Assembly (NCBI GenBank): GCA_947447985.1
Contig: CANFLX010000022.1
Span: forward strand, 1-40,972
From: Comamonadaceae bacterium
Lineage (GTDB): Bacteria > Pseudomonadota > Gammaproteobacteria > Burkholderiales > Burkholderiaceae_C
Length of the DNA: 40,972 bases
Direction: 5' to 3'
Below, piece after piece: positions 26,664-36,919 of this stretch. How positions within the stretch are numbered: the stretch's first letter is position 1; each line of letters begins with the position of its first letter. The notes under the pieces are model-generated. The model did no database searches. It had not been told where the DNA came from and saw only the letters and a list, made by a program, of their open reading frames with translations. A program made the translations under genes and the position numbers.

Positions 26664-27122
26664 TCAGCGGCAGGCATCCACCCACACACCGCCCGTCACC
26701 TGGGCCATCAGCGCCGGGCTGATGCGCACCGCGCTGTTGACCGAGCCCGCTGCAGGCAGCACCTCGTCAAAGGCTTGCAGGCTTTGGTCCAGAAACACGG
26801 GCAGCTCGTGCGCCAGGCCGAAAGGGCAGACCCCGCCCACCGGGTGACCGGTCAAAGCCAGCACTTCATCGGTGGGCAGCATCTTGCCCTTGCCAAACAC
26901 CTGCTTGAACTTGGCGTTGTCAATGCGCGCATGGCCCGCCGCCACCAGCAGCACCACGCGGCCGTCGCCCAGCCGAAAGGCCAGGGTTTTGGCAATGCGT
27001 CCGGGCTCGACGCCATGGGCCAGGGCGGCCGACTCCACCGTGGGCGTGAGTGCCTCGGTTTCCAAGATCGGCAGGTTCAGTTGGTGTTGCGCAAAGAAGG
27101 CGCGCACAGACTCCAGGCTCAT
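26664..27122 (-). CDS. YbaK/EbsC family aminoacyl-tRNA deacylase
   Basis: A 152-residue stand-alone trans-editing protein of the INS/YbaK superfamily, which hydrolyses mischarged tRNA such as Cys-tRNA(Pro) or Ala-tRNA(Pro). Diagnostic segments are GRIAKTLAF with the conserved lysine, LLVAAGHARIDNAKFKQV, and GHPVGGVCPFGL, the conserved Gly-rich signature with a Cys. The pattern is closer to the YeaK/PrdX-like and YbaK-like group of about 155 residues than to full ProRS. Which misacylated tRNA it edits cannot be decided here. It lies 15 bases downstream of the metallo-hydrolase gene on the same strand, so the two are probably co-transcribed. Confidence 0.92.
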   Translation of the reverse strand: MSLESVRAFFAQHQLNLPILETEALTPTVESAALAHGVEPGRIAKTLAFRLGDGRVVLLVAAGHARIDNAKFKQVFGKGKMLPTDEVLALTGHPVGGVCPFGLAHELPVFLDQSLQAFDEVLPAAGSVNSAVRISPALMAQVTGGVWVDACR

Positions 27123-27137
27123 GCTGCGGCCCGGCTT

Positions 27138-27776
27138 TTAGGTGCCACCCACATAGGGGTTGCGCACGCGTTCCACGCCAAAGCTGCTCTCGGGGCCGTG
27201 GCCGGGAATGAAGACCGTGTCGTTGCCCATGGGCCACAAGCGCTGGGTGATGCTGTTGATCAAGGTGTCGTGGTCGCCACGCGGAAAGTCGGTGCGGCCA
27301 ATGCTGCCCGCAAACAGCACATCGCCCACAAAGGCGCGCTGAATATCGGGCGAATAAAACACCACATGGCCCGGCGTGTGCCCCGGGCAGTGGCGCACTT
27401 GCAAGGTGTAGGGCCCCAGCGTCACGGTGTCGCCATCGTGCAGCCAGCGCGTGGGTGTGAACACGCGTGACGGCGGAAAGCCATACGACGCCGCCGCCAT
27501 GGGCATGCCGTCTATCCAAAATTGGTCTTCCGGGTGCGGCCCGATGATGGGCAAATGCAGCAGCTCGGCCAAATCTGCCGTGGCGCCTGCATGGTCCAGG
27601 TGGCCGTGGGTGATCCAGATTTGCTCCAGCGTCACGCGCAGGCGCTTGACGGTGGCCAGCAGCAACTCCAGGTCGCCACCCGGGTCAATGATGGCCGCGC
27701 GCCGCTCCTCATCGCACCAGACGATGGAGCAGTTTTGTTGAAAGGCGGTGACGGGAACGGTTTCGTAGTGGAGCAT
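27138..27776 (-). CDS. MBL-fold metallo-hydrolase (YcbL / glyoxalase II-like)
   Basis: A 212-residue cytoplasmic metallo-beta-lactamase-fold hydrolase. The metal ligands are visible as THGHLDHAG (H-x-H-x-D-H), HCPGHTPGHVV (third-site His), the Asp of VGDVLFAGSIGRTDFP, and the final His of IPGHGPESS. The sequence GSIGRTDFPRGD and the short length fit YcbL-type glyoxalase II homologues, which act on S-lactoylglutathione or related thioesters. A persulfide dioxygenase would be expected to be longer. It is the first gene of a two-gene minus-strand unit with the YbaK gene. ATG 27776 gives the usual N-terminus (MLHYETVPVTAFQQNCSI). Confidence 0.93.
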   Translation of the reverse strand: MLHYETVPVTAFQQNCSIVWCDEERRAAIIDPGGDLELLLATVKRLRVTLEQIWITHGHLDHAGATADLAELLHLPIIGPHPEDQFWIDGMPMAAASYGFPPSRVFTPTRWLHDGDTVTLGPYTLQVRHCPGHTPGHVVFYSPDIQRAFVGDVLFAGSIGRTDFPRGDHDTLINSITQRLWPMGNDTVFIPGHGPESSFGVERVRNPYVGGT

Positions 27777-27794
27777 GCGGTGGGGGAAGGGGTT

Positions 27795-27823
27795 CGATTA
27801 CAAAGTGTAGAACTTGAGGTCAA
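27795..27823 (-). promoter_or_regulatory. Weak sigma-70-like promoter upstream of the metallo-hydrolase gene
   Basis: On the minus strand TTGACC (27818-27823) is followed 17 bases later by TAATCG (27795-27800). The -35 is good but the -10 matches poorly, and the start codon would lie close to the transcription start. The remaining sequence from 27824 to 27920 shows no gene. Confidence 0.3.
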
Positions 27824-27920
27824 AGTTGAGAACTGGACCAAGGCAAAGCGGAGTGGTGGATGGTAAATGCGTCGAACTTGCGTCTTTTACGCGCTCTCCA
27901 TTACCGACGGTGCGCTGCCT

Positions 27921-28334
27921 TTAAGTTGCCCATGGGTTGATGATGTCCAAGCCCATGTCGGCGAAATCTTTTCCATTGCGAGTCACTATGCTCAAGCCAT
28001 GCTGCGCGGCGGTTGCGCCTAAAAGACTGTCAATGGCGGGTAGTGGACGACCTGCAGTTGCGACCAATCGACCCCAACGCTCAGCAACCTGTGCGTCAAT
28101 CGGCAGGATGCGCCCAACAAAAAATGCAGGCAAATCAGACTCCAGCCAATCGTTGAGCGCCAGGCGTCTCTTGGTGTCGGCCACACCTTCAATTCCTTTT
28201 CGCAATTCACCCAATGTCAGAACACTTAAATACAGCGTGGAGGGCGGCCTGCGCGCAAACCACTCAACCACTGTTGCGTCTGGAGACTTGCGGCGAAGCT
28301 CAGATAACACATTGGTATCGAGCAAATAGGTCAA
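27921..28334 (-). CDS. vapC: VapC/FitB-type PIN-domain toxin
   Basis: A 137-residue PIN-domain ribonuclease, the toxin of a type II toxin-antitoxin pair. The catalytic acids are visible in the expected order: Asp6 in YLLDTNVLSELRR, Glu in LTLGELRKGIEG, Asp in LPAIDSLLGATAAQHGL, and the Asn/Asp region TRNGKDFADMGLDIINPW. Length and motifs match the FitB-like PIN group, whose members cleave tRNA or rRNA in studied cases. The start overlaps the stop of the antitoxin gene by 4 bases, the usual antitoxin-first coupling. All key acids are present, so the toxin should be active. Confidence 0.94.
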   Translation of the reverse strand: MTYLLDTNVLSELRRKSPDATVVEWFARRPPSTLYLSVLTLGELRKGIEGVADTKRRLALNDWLESDLPAFFVGRILPIDAQVAERWGRLVATAGRPLPAIDSLLGATAAQHGLSIVTRNGKDFADMGLDIINPWAT

Positions 28335-28582
28335 AGCGACACCTCGCGCGTTGCGCTGGCGTTGCGCTCCAGAATGATGTCGTCCGAGCCATACAGTGGA
28401 GAGCGTCGCATGAACTCAAGCAGTGAGTATTCGTTTCCGGACAGCCGATCAAACATGGCGCGTGAGACCACGACCGCCACTGACTGACCATGCAGGGTGA
28501 TGTTTTGTGGCCCCTCGCTCTCAGCGCACTTGACTACCTCCGATAAGCGGGCTTTGGCCTCTTGCATCTGCCATGCGTGCAT
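28331..28582 (-). CDS. Phd/YefM-type antitoxin
   Basis: An 83-residue antitoxin. The N-terminal DNA-binding half has the Phd/YefM pattern WQMQEAKARLSEVVKCAESE, then GPQNITLHGQSVAVVVSRAMFDRL. The C-terminal tail (residues 50-83) should wrap the PIN toxin. It is translated before the toxin with a 4-base overlap. AGAGG lies 7 bases upstream of the ATG. It probably represses its own promoter through the inverted repeat at 28604-28622. The pairing Phd-type antitoxin with PIN toxin is common (FitA-like and VapB families are alternatives). Confidence 0.93.
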   Translation of the reverse strand: MHAWQMQEAKARLSEVVKCAESEGPQNITLHGQSVAVVVSRAMFDRLSGNEYSLLEFMRRSPLYGSDDIILERNASATREVSL

Positions 28583-28603
28583 GTTGAACCTCTTTGCTAA
28601 AAG

Positions 28604-28622
28604 TCTGACTATACAGGTCAGA
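28604..28622 (-). promoter_or_regulatory. Inverted-repeat operator and promoter of the Phd/VapC pair
   Basis: TCTGAC (28604-28609), a 7-base spacer, and GTCAGA (28617-28622) form a perfect two-arm inverted repeat. On the minus strand the spacer contains TATAGT, a close match to a -10 box, so a bound antitoxin would block RNA polymerase. It lies about 22 bases before the antitoxin start. Confidence 0.6.
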
Positions 28623-28720
28623 ATATAGCATGGACAGCGACCGACCCGCTGGCCTTTTTACTTTCAGGTATCCCGTTTTCATGCAAGCACTCAAGCGCCT
28701 AGGCTAAGCTCAACACACTG

Positions 28721-29887
28721 ATGCAAGACACCCCGACCTTCGACTGGCGCACGATAGGCGCGCTGAACGCCGTCTCGACCCTGGCGCAGGTCGGGCAGTT
28801 TGGCGTGGCCTACGTGATGCTGCCCGTCTGGTGGGTGGAGCAGGGATTGGACGCCTCGCAGTTGGGTTTGTTTGCCGCGTCTCTGTGGCTGGGTCAGTTG
28901 CCCGGCCTGGGGCTGGCGCCGCGCCTGTGCCACCTCCTGGGTGAGCGCAGGGTGGTGGTGCTGGGGCTGCTGTGCACCCTGTGCGCGTTGGTGTGGATTC
29001 CCTGGGCGGGCTGGCCTTGGGGCTGTCTGGGCGGCTGTCTGGCCGGGTTCGGCCTGGGCCTGCGGTGGATTGGGGTGGAGCCGTGGCTGTATGGCATTGC
29101 GCCTGCGCAGGCCCGAGGCAGGTTGGTGGGTTTTCACGAAACCTTGATTGCCCTGGCACCCATTGTTGCGCCTTTGCTGGTCAGCTATGTCGGCTTGCAG
29201 GGGCAGGCCTTGTTTTGGATGGGAGGCCTTTTCATTCTGGCGTCCCTGCTGCCCTTGGCCCTGACGCGCGCGCCCGTGCGGGTGCGTGCTGCGCCGCTGG
29301 CGCAGTCCCACTGGCTCGGTCGATTGCGCTCGGTCCGTGAACCGGTGTTCCAGCAAGGCCTGGTGATCGCCTTGGTCGGCGGCATGATGGAAGCGACGGT
29401 GTCCGGCCTGTTTGCCGTCTTCACCCAAGACCACGGCATGTCGTTCATACAGACGGCAGAGTTGCTCGCCGTCTTCGGCTTGGGAGGTTTGCTGCTGCAG
29501 TACGGCGTGGGGTGGTTTGCCGACCACCACGGCGTGGACCTGGCGGCGCGCTGGTGCGCTCTGGGCACGGTGCTGGTGTGCATGGCACTGCTAAGTCCCA
29601 TGCCCTACGCCTATGTGATGGCGGCGGTCTTTTTGTTGGGCGGCTTTATCACCGCCTTTCTCACGCTGGCGCTCGTTGCGGCGACGATGTCGACCAGCGG
29701 CAGCATGGCAGGCAATGTGAGCACGATGTCCATGGTGTACACCGTCAGCGCGGTTGGCGGGCCACTGGTGGGAGGCGCCGTCATCCAAGCCAGCCATGGC
29801 GATTCCCTGATGTGGATGACGGCGGGCGCGGCGCTGTTGATGGTGTTTTTGTTGCTCAGGCTTAGATCGCCGCAGGGTCTTCCTTAA
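28721..29887 (+). CDS. MFS transporter
   Basis: A 388-residue inner-membrane protein with about twelve hydrophobic segments. The MFS loop 2-3 region appears as LGLAPRLCHLLGERRVVVLG (a degenerate G-x-x-x-D/R-R-x-G-R-R motif), and the loop after segment 6 is Arg-rich (APVRVRAAPLAQSHW). Overall it resembles the YcaD-like MFS group. The segment FGLGLRWIGVEPWLYGIAPA, with its conserved Glu-Pro-Trp, also fits that group. The substrate is unknown. It lies between two toxin-antitoxin pairs and is transcribed away from the first. The 138 bases before it hold the antitoxin operator and no other gene. Confidence 0.88.
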   Translation: MQDTPTFDWRTIGALNAVSTLAQVGQFGVAYVMLPVWWVEQGLDASQLGLFAASLWLGQLPGLGLAPRLCHLLGERRVVVLGLLCTLCALVWIPWAGWPWGCLGGCLAGFGLGLRWIGVEPWLYGIAPAQARGRLVGFHETLIALAPIVAPLLVSYVGLQGQALFWMGGLFILASLLPLALTRAPVRVRAAPLAQSHWLGRLRSVREPVFQQGLVIALVGGMMEATVSGLFAVFTQDHGMSFIQTAELLAVFGLGGLLLQYGVGWFADHHGVDLAARWCALGTVLVCMALLSPMPYAYVMAAVFLLGGFITAFLTLALVAATMSTSGSMAGNVSTMSMVYTVSAVGGPLVGGAVIQASHGDSLMWMTAGAALLMVFLLLRLRSPQGLP

Positions 29888-29911
29888 GAGGTCATACCGC
29901 TTCAAGAATAT

Positions 29912-29953
29912 GTTGCATGCAACGCGGTCGCTCTGTATAGTGTTGCATGTAAC
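29912..29953 (+). promoter_or_regulatory. Promoter with two palindromic operators upstream of mazEF
   Basis: GTTGCATGCAAC (29912-29923) is a perfect palindrome and GTTGCATGTAAC (29942-29953) a near-perfect copy exactly 30 bases later, about three helical turns. TTGCAT (29913-29918) and TATAGT (29936-29941) form a -35/-10 pair with 17-base spacing. One operator covers the -35 and the other the expected transcription start. AGGAG precedes the MazE start. Confidence 0.65.
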
Positions 29954-29968
29954 TTAACAGGAGCACCC

Positions 29969-30193
29969 ATGGCAAACACCCACGTCAACGCGCGCGTACA
30001 AAAGCACCGTGACGCGCTTCGCATGGCTGGGCTGCGCCCCGTGCAAATCTGGGTGCCTGACACGCGCCGCCCGGACTTCGAGGCGGAGTGCCGCCGACAG
30101 TGCCTTGCGGTCGCGCAGGCCGACAGCAAGGATTCGGCAATACAAGCCTTGATGGATGCCGCTTTGGCCGACGTTGACGGCTGGACCGAATGA
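29969..30193 (+). CDS. MazE-like antitoxin (DUF3018 type)
   Basis: A 74-residue antitoxin. The sequence VQKHRDALRMAGLRPVQIWV followed by PDTRRPDFEAECRRQ is the hallmark of the DUF3018 antitoxin-MazE-like family, in which a ribbon-helix-helix-like N-terminus binds DNA. The acidic tail ADVDGWTE should bind the toxin. It overlaps the MazF gene by 4 bases. Two palindromes upstream are the probable autoregulatory sites. Confidence 0.93.
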   Translation: MANTHVNARVQKHRDALRMAGLRPVQIWVPDTRRPDFEAECRRQCLAVAQADSKDSAIQALMDAALADVDGWTE

Positions 30194-30516
30194 GGCGGGG
30201 CGACCTTGTCACCATCGCCGCACAAGGCGACTTTGGAAAACCACGGCCGGCATTGGTCATACAAGCGGACGTTTTCAACGAGCACACCAGCACAACCGTT
30301 CTTCCGATGACCAGCACCCTGGTTTCCGCGCCCTTGTTGCGCGTCACCATTCAACCCAGTGCCGATAACGGCTTACGCAAGGCCTCCCAGGTGATGGTGG
30401 ACAAGGCAATCACGGTCAGGCGCGACAAGATCGGCCCGTCCATCGGCCGCATCAGCGCGGATGCGCTGGTGGAGGTTGAGCGCTGTTTGGCGGTGTTTTT
30501 AGGGATCGCCAAATAA
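30190..30516 (+). CDS. MazF/PemK-type mRNA interferase toxin
   Basis: A 108-residue endoribonuclease of the MazF/PemK family. Key segments are MRRGDLVTIAAQGDFGKPRPALVIQ (residues 1-25: beta strand, loop, and the conserved KPRPALV), TTVLPMTSTLV with the conserved Thr/Ser, and LRKASQVMVDKAITVRRDKIG with the Q-V-D-K-x-x-x-x-R-D-K-I signature. It is full length and appears intact. It is translated after the antitoxin with a 4-base overlap. The cleaved RNA sequence cannot be predicted. It converges with the MurU-like gene. Confidence 0.95.
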   Translation: MRRGDLVTIAAQGDFGKPRPALVIQADVFNEHTSTTVLPMTSTLVSAPLLRVTIQPSADNGLRKASQVMVDKAITVRRDKIGPSIGRISADALVEVERCLAVFLGIAK

Positions 30517-30529
30517 GCACCCTCGGTGC
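30517..30529. terminator. Short hairpin between mazF and the MurU-like gene
   Basis: GCACC (30517-30521), CTC and GGTGC (30525-30529) form a 5-pair GC-rich stem directly after the mazF stop, between convergent genes. The stem is short and has no T-run. Confidence 0.3.
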
Positions 30530-30535
30530 GGGCGC

Positions 30536-31267
30536 CTAGCGGTTCAACTCCGCCAGTCTCTCAGGCGTGCCCACATCGGTCCACGCACCTTGGTACAGCG
30601 TGGCACCTACCTGGCCCGCGTCCATGCCTGCGCGCAGCATGGCGGCCAGCGGGGCTTTGATGCCGTTGGGGTTGCCGGGCGCAATGCCGCACCATGCGGC
30701 CTCAAAAAATGTGCGTTTGTACAAAGCAATGGTGCTGAAGGTGTAGCGCGGTGCACTGTCGCTCGAAGCGCTTTGCTTGGGCAGATTCACGGCCAGCCCA
30801 TCGGCAGACAAGCCAAAGTCGCCGCCCGGGTTGTGCGCGGGGTTGGGCACCAGCCACAGGTGGGCCAGCTCTGCGCTGTGGGCAAAGCGCTCCATGGCAT
30901 CTGCGGCAAACACAAAGTCCGGCACAAACACATCACCCGCCGCGACCCAAAACACATCGGCCAAGTGGGGCAGCGCGCGAACAATGCCGCCAGCGGTTTC
31001 CAGCGCGCCGCCAAAGTCGCGCCCCTCATGCGAATAGTGCAGTTGCAGCGTGCCCTCGCCCAGAAACGGGCTGCCAAAGCGCGCCTCAATCTGCTCTCCC
31101 AGCCACGCGGTGTTGACCATCGCGGCTTGGCAGCCTTCACGGGCAAGGGCCTCGAGGTGCCATTGCAAAAGCGGCTTGCCCCGCACTTGCAGCAGGGGCT
31201 TGGGGCAGCTGTCTGTCAAGGGGCGCATGCGCTCGCCGCGCCCGGCGGCCAGCAGCAATGCCGTCAT
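30536..31267 (-). CDS. murU: Nucleotidyltransferase, MurNAc-1-phosphate uridylyltransferase type
   Basis: A 243-residue NTP-transferase. The nucleotide-binding signature LLLAAGRGERMRPLTD and KPLLQVRGKPL is at the N-terminus, with FWVAAGDVFVPDF for the metal-binding Asp and GAWTDVGTPERLAEL at the C-terminus. Length and motifs match MurU of the anhydromuropeptide recycling route in pseudomonads and betaproteobacteria, which makes UDP-MurNAc without the fosfomycin-sensitive MurA step. A sugar-1-phosphate nucleotidyltransferase for another sugar is possible. The usual partner kinase AmgK is not in the window. ATG 31267 puts the signature at the N-terminus; GTG 31285 is an in-frame alternative. 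It lies 24 bases after the Old Yellow Enzyme stop. Confidence 0.85.
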   Translation of the reverse strand: MTALLLAAGRGERMRPLTDSCPKPLLQVRGKPLLQWHLEALAREGCQAAMVNTAWLGEQIEARFGSPFLGEGTLQLHYSHEGRDFGGALETAGGIVRALPHLADVFWVAAGDVFVPDFVFAADAMERFAHSAELAHLWLVPNPAHNPGGDFGLSADGLAVNLPKQSASSDSAPRYTFSTIALYKRTFFEAAWCGIAPGNPNGIKAPLAAMLRAGMDAGQVGATLYQGAWTDVGTPERLAELNR

Positions 31268-31291
31268 GGGTGCGGCGGGGCTCACCGTGGA

Positions 31292-32413
31292 CTACCGCGT
31301 GCCCACACTGGCGCCACTGAAGGCCGCCTGCGCGCCGCGCGGCAGGCAGCGCCAGTAGGCGGGGTGCGCTTCCACTTGGCCGCCCAAGGCCACCGCCGCC
31401 TGCCAGCCCCAGCGCGGCTGGTACAAAAAGGCGCGTGCCAGCGCCACCAGGTCGGCATCGCCCGCTTGCAAAATCGCCTCGGCCTCTGCGGGCTCGGTGA
31501 TCAAGCCCACGGCCGTGGTGGCCATGCCTGTGGCTGCGCGAATGCCGCGTGCCAACGGCACTTGGTAGCCGGTGGCCAAGGGAATCTTTTGCTGGGGCGA
31601 CACGCCGCCCGAGGACACGTGAATGAAGTCGCAGCCCGCAGCCTTGAGCGCTTGGGAGAACACGATGCTTTGCTCCAAGTCCCAACCGCCTTCGACCCAG
31701 TCCGACGCTGACAAGCGCAGGCCCAGGCAGCCCTGGTAGGCCTTGCGCACGGCGGCAAACAGCTCCAGCGGAAAGCGCATGCGGTTTTCCAGGCTGCCGC
31801 CGTAGGCGTCAGTGCGCTGGTTGGCGATAGGCGACAAAAACTCATGGATCAAATAGCCGTGGGCGGCGTGCACTTCAATGGCGTCCACGCCGATGCGCAC
31901 GGCCCGCAGGGCGGCCGCCACAAAGGCATCGCGCACCCGGGCCATGTCGTCAGTGGTCATGGCATGGGGTGCGGCCTCATGCGGCAGCTGCGGCAGGGCC
32001 GAGGGCGCCTCGGTGTGCCAGCCGCCTTCGCTGGGCGCCAGCAGCTGGCCACCTTTCCACGGCAGGGCGCTAGACGCCTTGCGCCCCGCATGCGCCAGCT
32101 GAATGCACACCGCAGTATGCGGCGCCAGTGCGCGGGCCCGGTGCAAGCGGTTGGCCAAGGCGGCTTCGGTCGCGTCGTCCCACAGGCCCAGACAGGCGGG
32201 GGTAATGCGGCCTTCGGGCAGCACGGCCGTGGCTTCTATCGTGAACAAAGCCGCGCCGCTGTTGAGCAAATTGCCCCAGTGCATCAAATGCCAGTCAGTG
32301 GCCTGGCCGTCCACCGCCGCGTACTGGCACATGGGTGCCACCACGATGCGGTTGGGCAGGGCCAGACCGCCTTGGGGCGAGGGCAGGGTCAAGGGAGAGA
32401 ACAACAGGCTCAT
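31292..32413 (-). CDS. NADH:flavin oxidoreductase, Old Yellow Enzyme family (YqjM/XenA-like)
   Basis: A 373-residue FMN-dependent ene-reductase. Visible motifs are NRIVVAPMCQYAA, with the regulatory Cys of the YqjM class, HLMHWGNLLNSG, QLAHAGRKAS, VHAAHGYLIHEFLSP with the His-x-x-His pair that binds the substrate oxygen, and NQRTDAYGGSLENRMRF. The N-terminal Cys and the length place it in the thermophilic-like YqjM/XenA subclass, which reduces activated alkenes, nitro compounds or quinones. I chose ATG 32413, since the frame is open to 32566 but the extra residues do not match the family. It is the first gene of a unit with the MurU-like gene and divergent from transketolase. Confidence 0.93.
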   Translation of the reverse strand: MSLLFSPLTLPSPQGGLALPNRIVVAPMCQYAAVDGQATDWHLMHWGNLLNSGAALFTIEATAVLPEGRITPACLGLWDDATEAALANRLHRARALAPHTAVCIQLAHAGRKASSALPWKGGQLLAPSEGGWHTEAPSALPQLPHEAAPHAMTTDDMARVRDAFVAAALRAVRIGVDAIEVHAAHGYLIHEFLSPIANQRTDAYGGSLENRMRFPLELFAAVRKAYQGCLGLRLSASDWVEGGWDLEQSIVFSQALKAAGCDFIHVSSGGVSPQQKIPLATGYQVPLARGIRAATGMATTAVGLITEPAEAEAILQAGDADLVALARAFLYQPRWGWQAAVALGGQVEAHPAYWRCLPRGAQAAFSGASVGTR

Positions 32414-32474
32414 AGGGTGGGCGTTCGAAAGTAGGGACAAGACGGATTTTGCCGCCAAAGATTCCCTCGTTCTG

Positions 32475-32491
32475 GGTGACCATGTTTCACC
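32475..32491. promoter_or_regulatory. Inverted repeat between the Old Yellow Enzyme and transketolase genes
   Basis: GGTGA (32475-32479), a 7-base spacer and TCACC (32487-32491) form a symmetrical site in the 177-base divergent intergenic region. A LysR- or TetR-type regulator could bind here. No regulator gene is adjacent. Confidence 0.35.
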
Positions 32492-32494
32492 GGC

Positions 32495-32523
32495 TTCGGC
32501 CAAAGAAGGTGCAACGTTAAAAT
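32495..32523 (+). promoter_or_regulatory. Candidate promoter of transketolase
   Basis: TAAAAT (32518-32523) is a good -10 element, and TTCGGC (32495-32500) lies 17 bases upstream as a weak -35. The leader to the start codon at 32591 is then about 60 bases and includes a GGAG ribosome site at 32577-32580. Confidence 0.4.
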
Positions 32524-32590
32524 GGCTCTCCTGGCGCTCGCGGGCCAGCTGATCGCATAAAAGCAAACCCTAACTCGGAGACGATTTCCC

Positions 32591-35688
<3,098 letters not shown>

Positions 35689-35697
35689 GGCGTTTCG

Positions 35698-36294
35698 ATG
35701 GCTGCTTCCAAACCCCCTGCACCGTTGCGCCCGCTGCCACGGCTGATTTTTGCCAGCCGTTGGCTGCAGTTGCCCCTGTATTTGGGCTTAATCGCCGCGC
35801 AGGGCGTGTATGTGTTCCATTTCTGGCTGGAGCTGGTGCACCTGCTGGAGGCCGCGTTTGGCAGCCAAACCGCGTTGCAGGCGCTGGTGGAGAGTGCAGG
35901 CTACCAGGCCAATGCGCCGCTGACCGCGCTCAACGAGACGCTGATCATGCTGGTGGTGCTGGCGCTGATTGACGTGGTCATGATCTCCAACCTCTTGATC
36001 ATGGTGATCGTGGGCGGTTACGAGACCTTTGTCAGCCGCATGGACCTTGAGGGCCACCGCGACCAGCCCGAGTGGCTGGACCATGTCAACGCCTCGGTGC
36101 TCAAGGTCAAACTCGGCATGGCGATCATCGGTATCAGCTCGATCCACCTGCTCAAGACCTTTATCAATGCGGCCAACTACGACGTCAAGGTGCTGATGTG
36201 GCAAACCGTGATTCACATCACCTTCTTGCTCAGCGCGCTGGCGATTGCCTATACCGACCGCCTGCTGGCTTCCACGCGGTCCATGAAGCACTGA
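35698..36294 (+). CDS. YqhA/UPF0114 family membrane protein
   Basis: A 198-residue inner-membrane protein of the YqhA (UPF0114) family. It has a basic N-terminus, then a first membrane segment after the conserved [19 protein letters not shown] second segment is [20 protein letters not shown], directly followed by the family signature [13 protein letters not shown]. The remaining two segments lie around [19 protein letters not shown] and [17 protein letters not shown]. The function is unknown; homologues are widespread in proteobacteria, and some resemble small transport proteins. It follows GAPDH after 9 bases and converges with the acyltransferase gene 19 bases away. Confidence 0.92.
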   Translation: MAASKPPAPLRPLPRLIFASRWLQLPLYLGLIAAQGVYVFHFWLELVHLLEAAFGSQTALQALVESAGYQANAPLTALNETLIMLVVLALIDVVMISNLLIMVIVGGYETFVSRMDLEGHRDQPEWLDHVNASVLKVKLGMAIIGISSIHLLKTFINAANYDVKVLMWQTVIHITFLLSALAIAYTDRLLASTRSMKH

Positions 36295-36313
36295 GCTTCA
36301 AGACCTGAGCGGC

Positions 36314-36895
36314 CTAGAACTGGTCCGGGTTCTTGCCCTTGAAGGGCGCATAAAAGGCTTGGATGGCGGCCATGTCTGCCTCCAAATTACCGGTGGGCTC
36401 AAACACCGGGCCCAGACCGCTGACTTTGCGCTCGTAGTCCATAAAGGCCATCACGATGGGCACCTGGGCACCGGTGGCGATGTAATAAAACCCCGTTTTC
36501 CAATAGCGCGCTTTGCTGCGCGTGCCTTCGGGCGGCACGACGAGTTGCAGGGGGCCGTCTGCGGCTTGCAGCTCCGCCACGGACGCGGCCACTACGTTGT
36601 TGGCGCTTTCGCGGCGAATGGGAATGCCACCCAGCCACATCATCAGGCCGCGAAAGGGCGGTTTGAAGATTTGCTCTTTGCCCATCCAGTAAATATTCAG
36701 GCGCAGCGCAAAGGCCACCATCAAGGTGTAAGGCAAATCCCAGTTGCTGGTGTGGGGCGCGGCGATCAGCACGCTGGTGCGGCCGTTGGGGGGCAGTTGA
36801 CCCACCACTTTCCAGCCGGTGATTTTCAGAAAGGCCAGTGAAAAACCGCGCAACACGGTGTTCACCACCGGGGTATCAAAAATGGTCCGATGCAT
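36314..36895 (-). CDS. 1-acyl-sn-glycerol-3-phosphate acyltransferase-like protein (PlsC family)
   Basis: A 193-residue PlsC-type acyltransferase. The catalytic H-x-x-x-x-D motif is present as APHTSNWDLPYTLM, with the substrate-binding FKPPFRGLMMWLGGIPIRR and VVPPEGTRSKARYWKTG (the P-E-G-T-R motif). It is shorter than classical PlsC and lacks a clear N-terminal membrane anchor, as in the small acyltransferase group found in many proteobacteria, so phospholipid acylation is likely but the acceptor is uncertain. It is last of the minus-strand cluster topB, CDF transporter, acyltransferase, 24 bases after the CDF stop. Confidence 0.92.
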   Translation of the reverse strand: MHRTIFDTPVVNTVLRGFSLAFLKITGWKVVGQLPPNGRTSVLIAAPHTSNWDLPYTLMVAFALRLNIYWMGKEQIFKPPFRGLMMWLGGIPIRRESANNVVAASVAELQAADGPLQLVVPPEGTRSKARYWKTGFYYIATGAQVPIVMAFMDYERKVSGLGPVFEPTGNLEADMAAIQAFYAPFKGKNPDQF

Positions 36896-36919
36896 ACAAC
36901 GTTAATCAAACAAAAAGAG

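Noticed and set aside
27777..27920. Possible insertion-sequence remnant between the metallo-hydrolase and VapC genes
   Set aside because: No terminal inverted repeat, target duplication or transposase fragment could be seen; only a weak promoter was found.
32414..32566. N-terminal extension of the Old Yellow Enzyme by 51 residues
   Set aside because: The extension has no family match and would occupy the divergent promoter region of transketolase.
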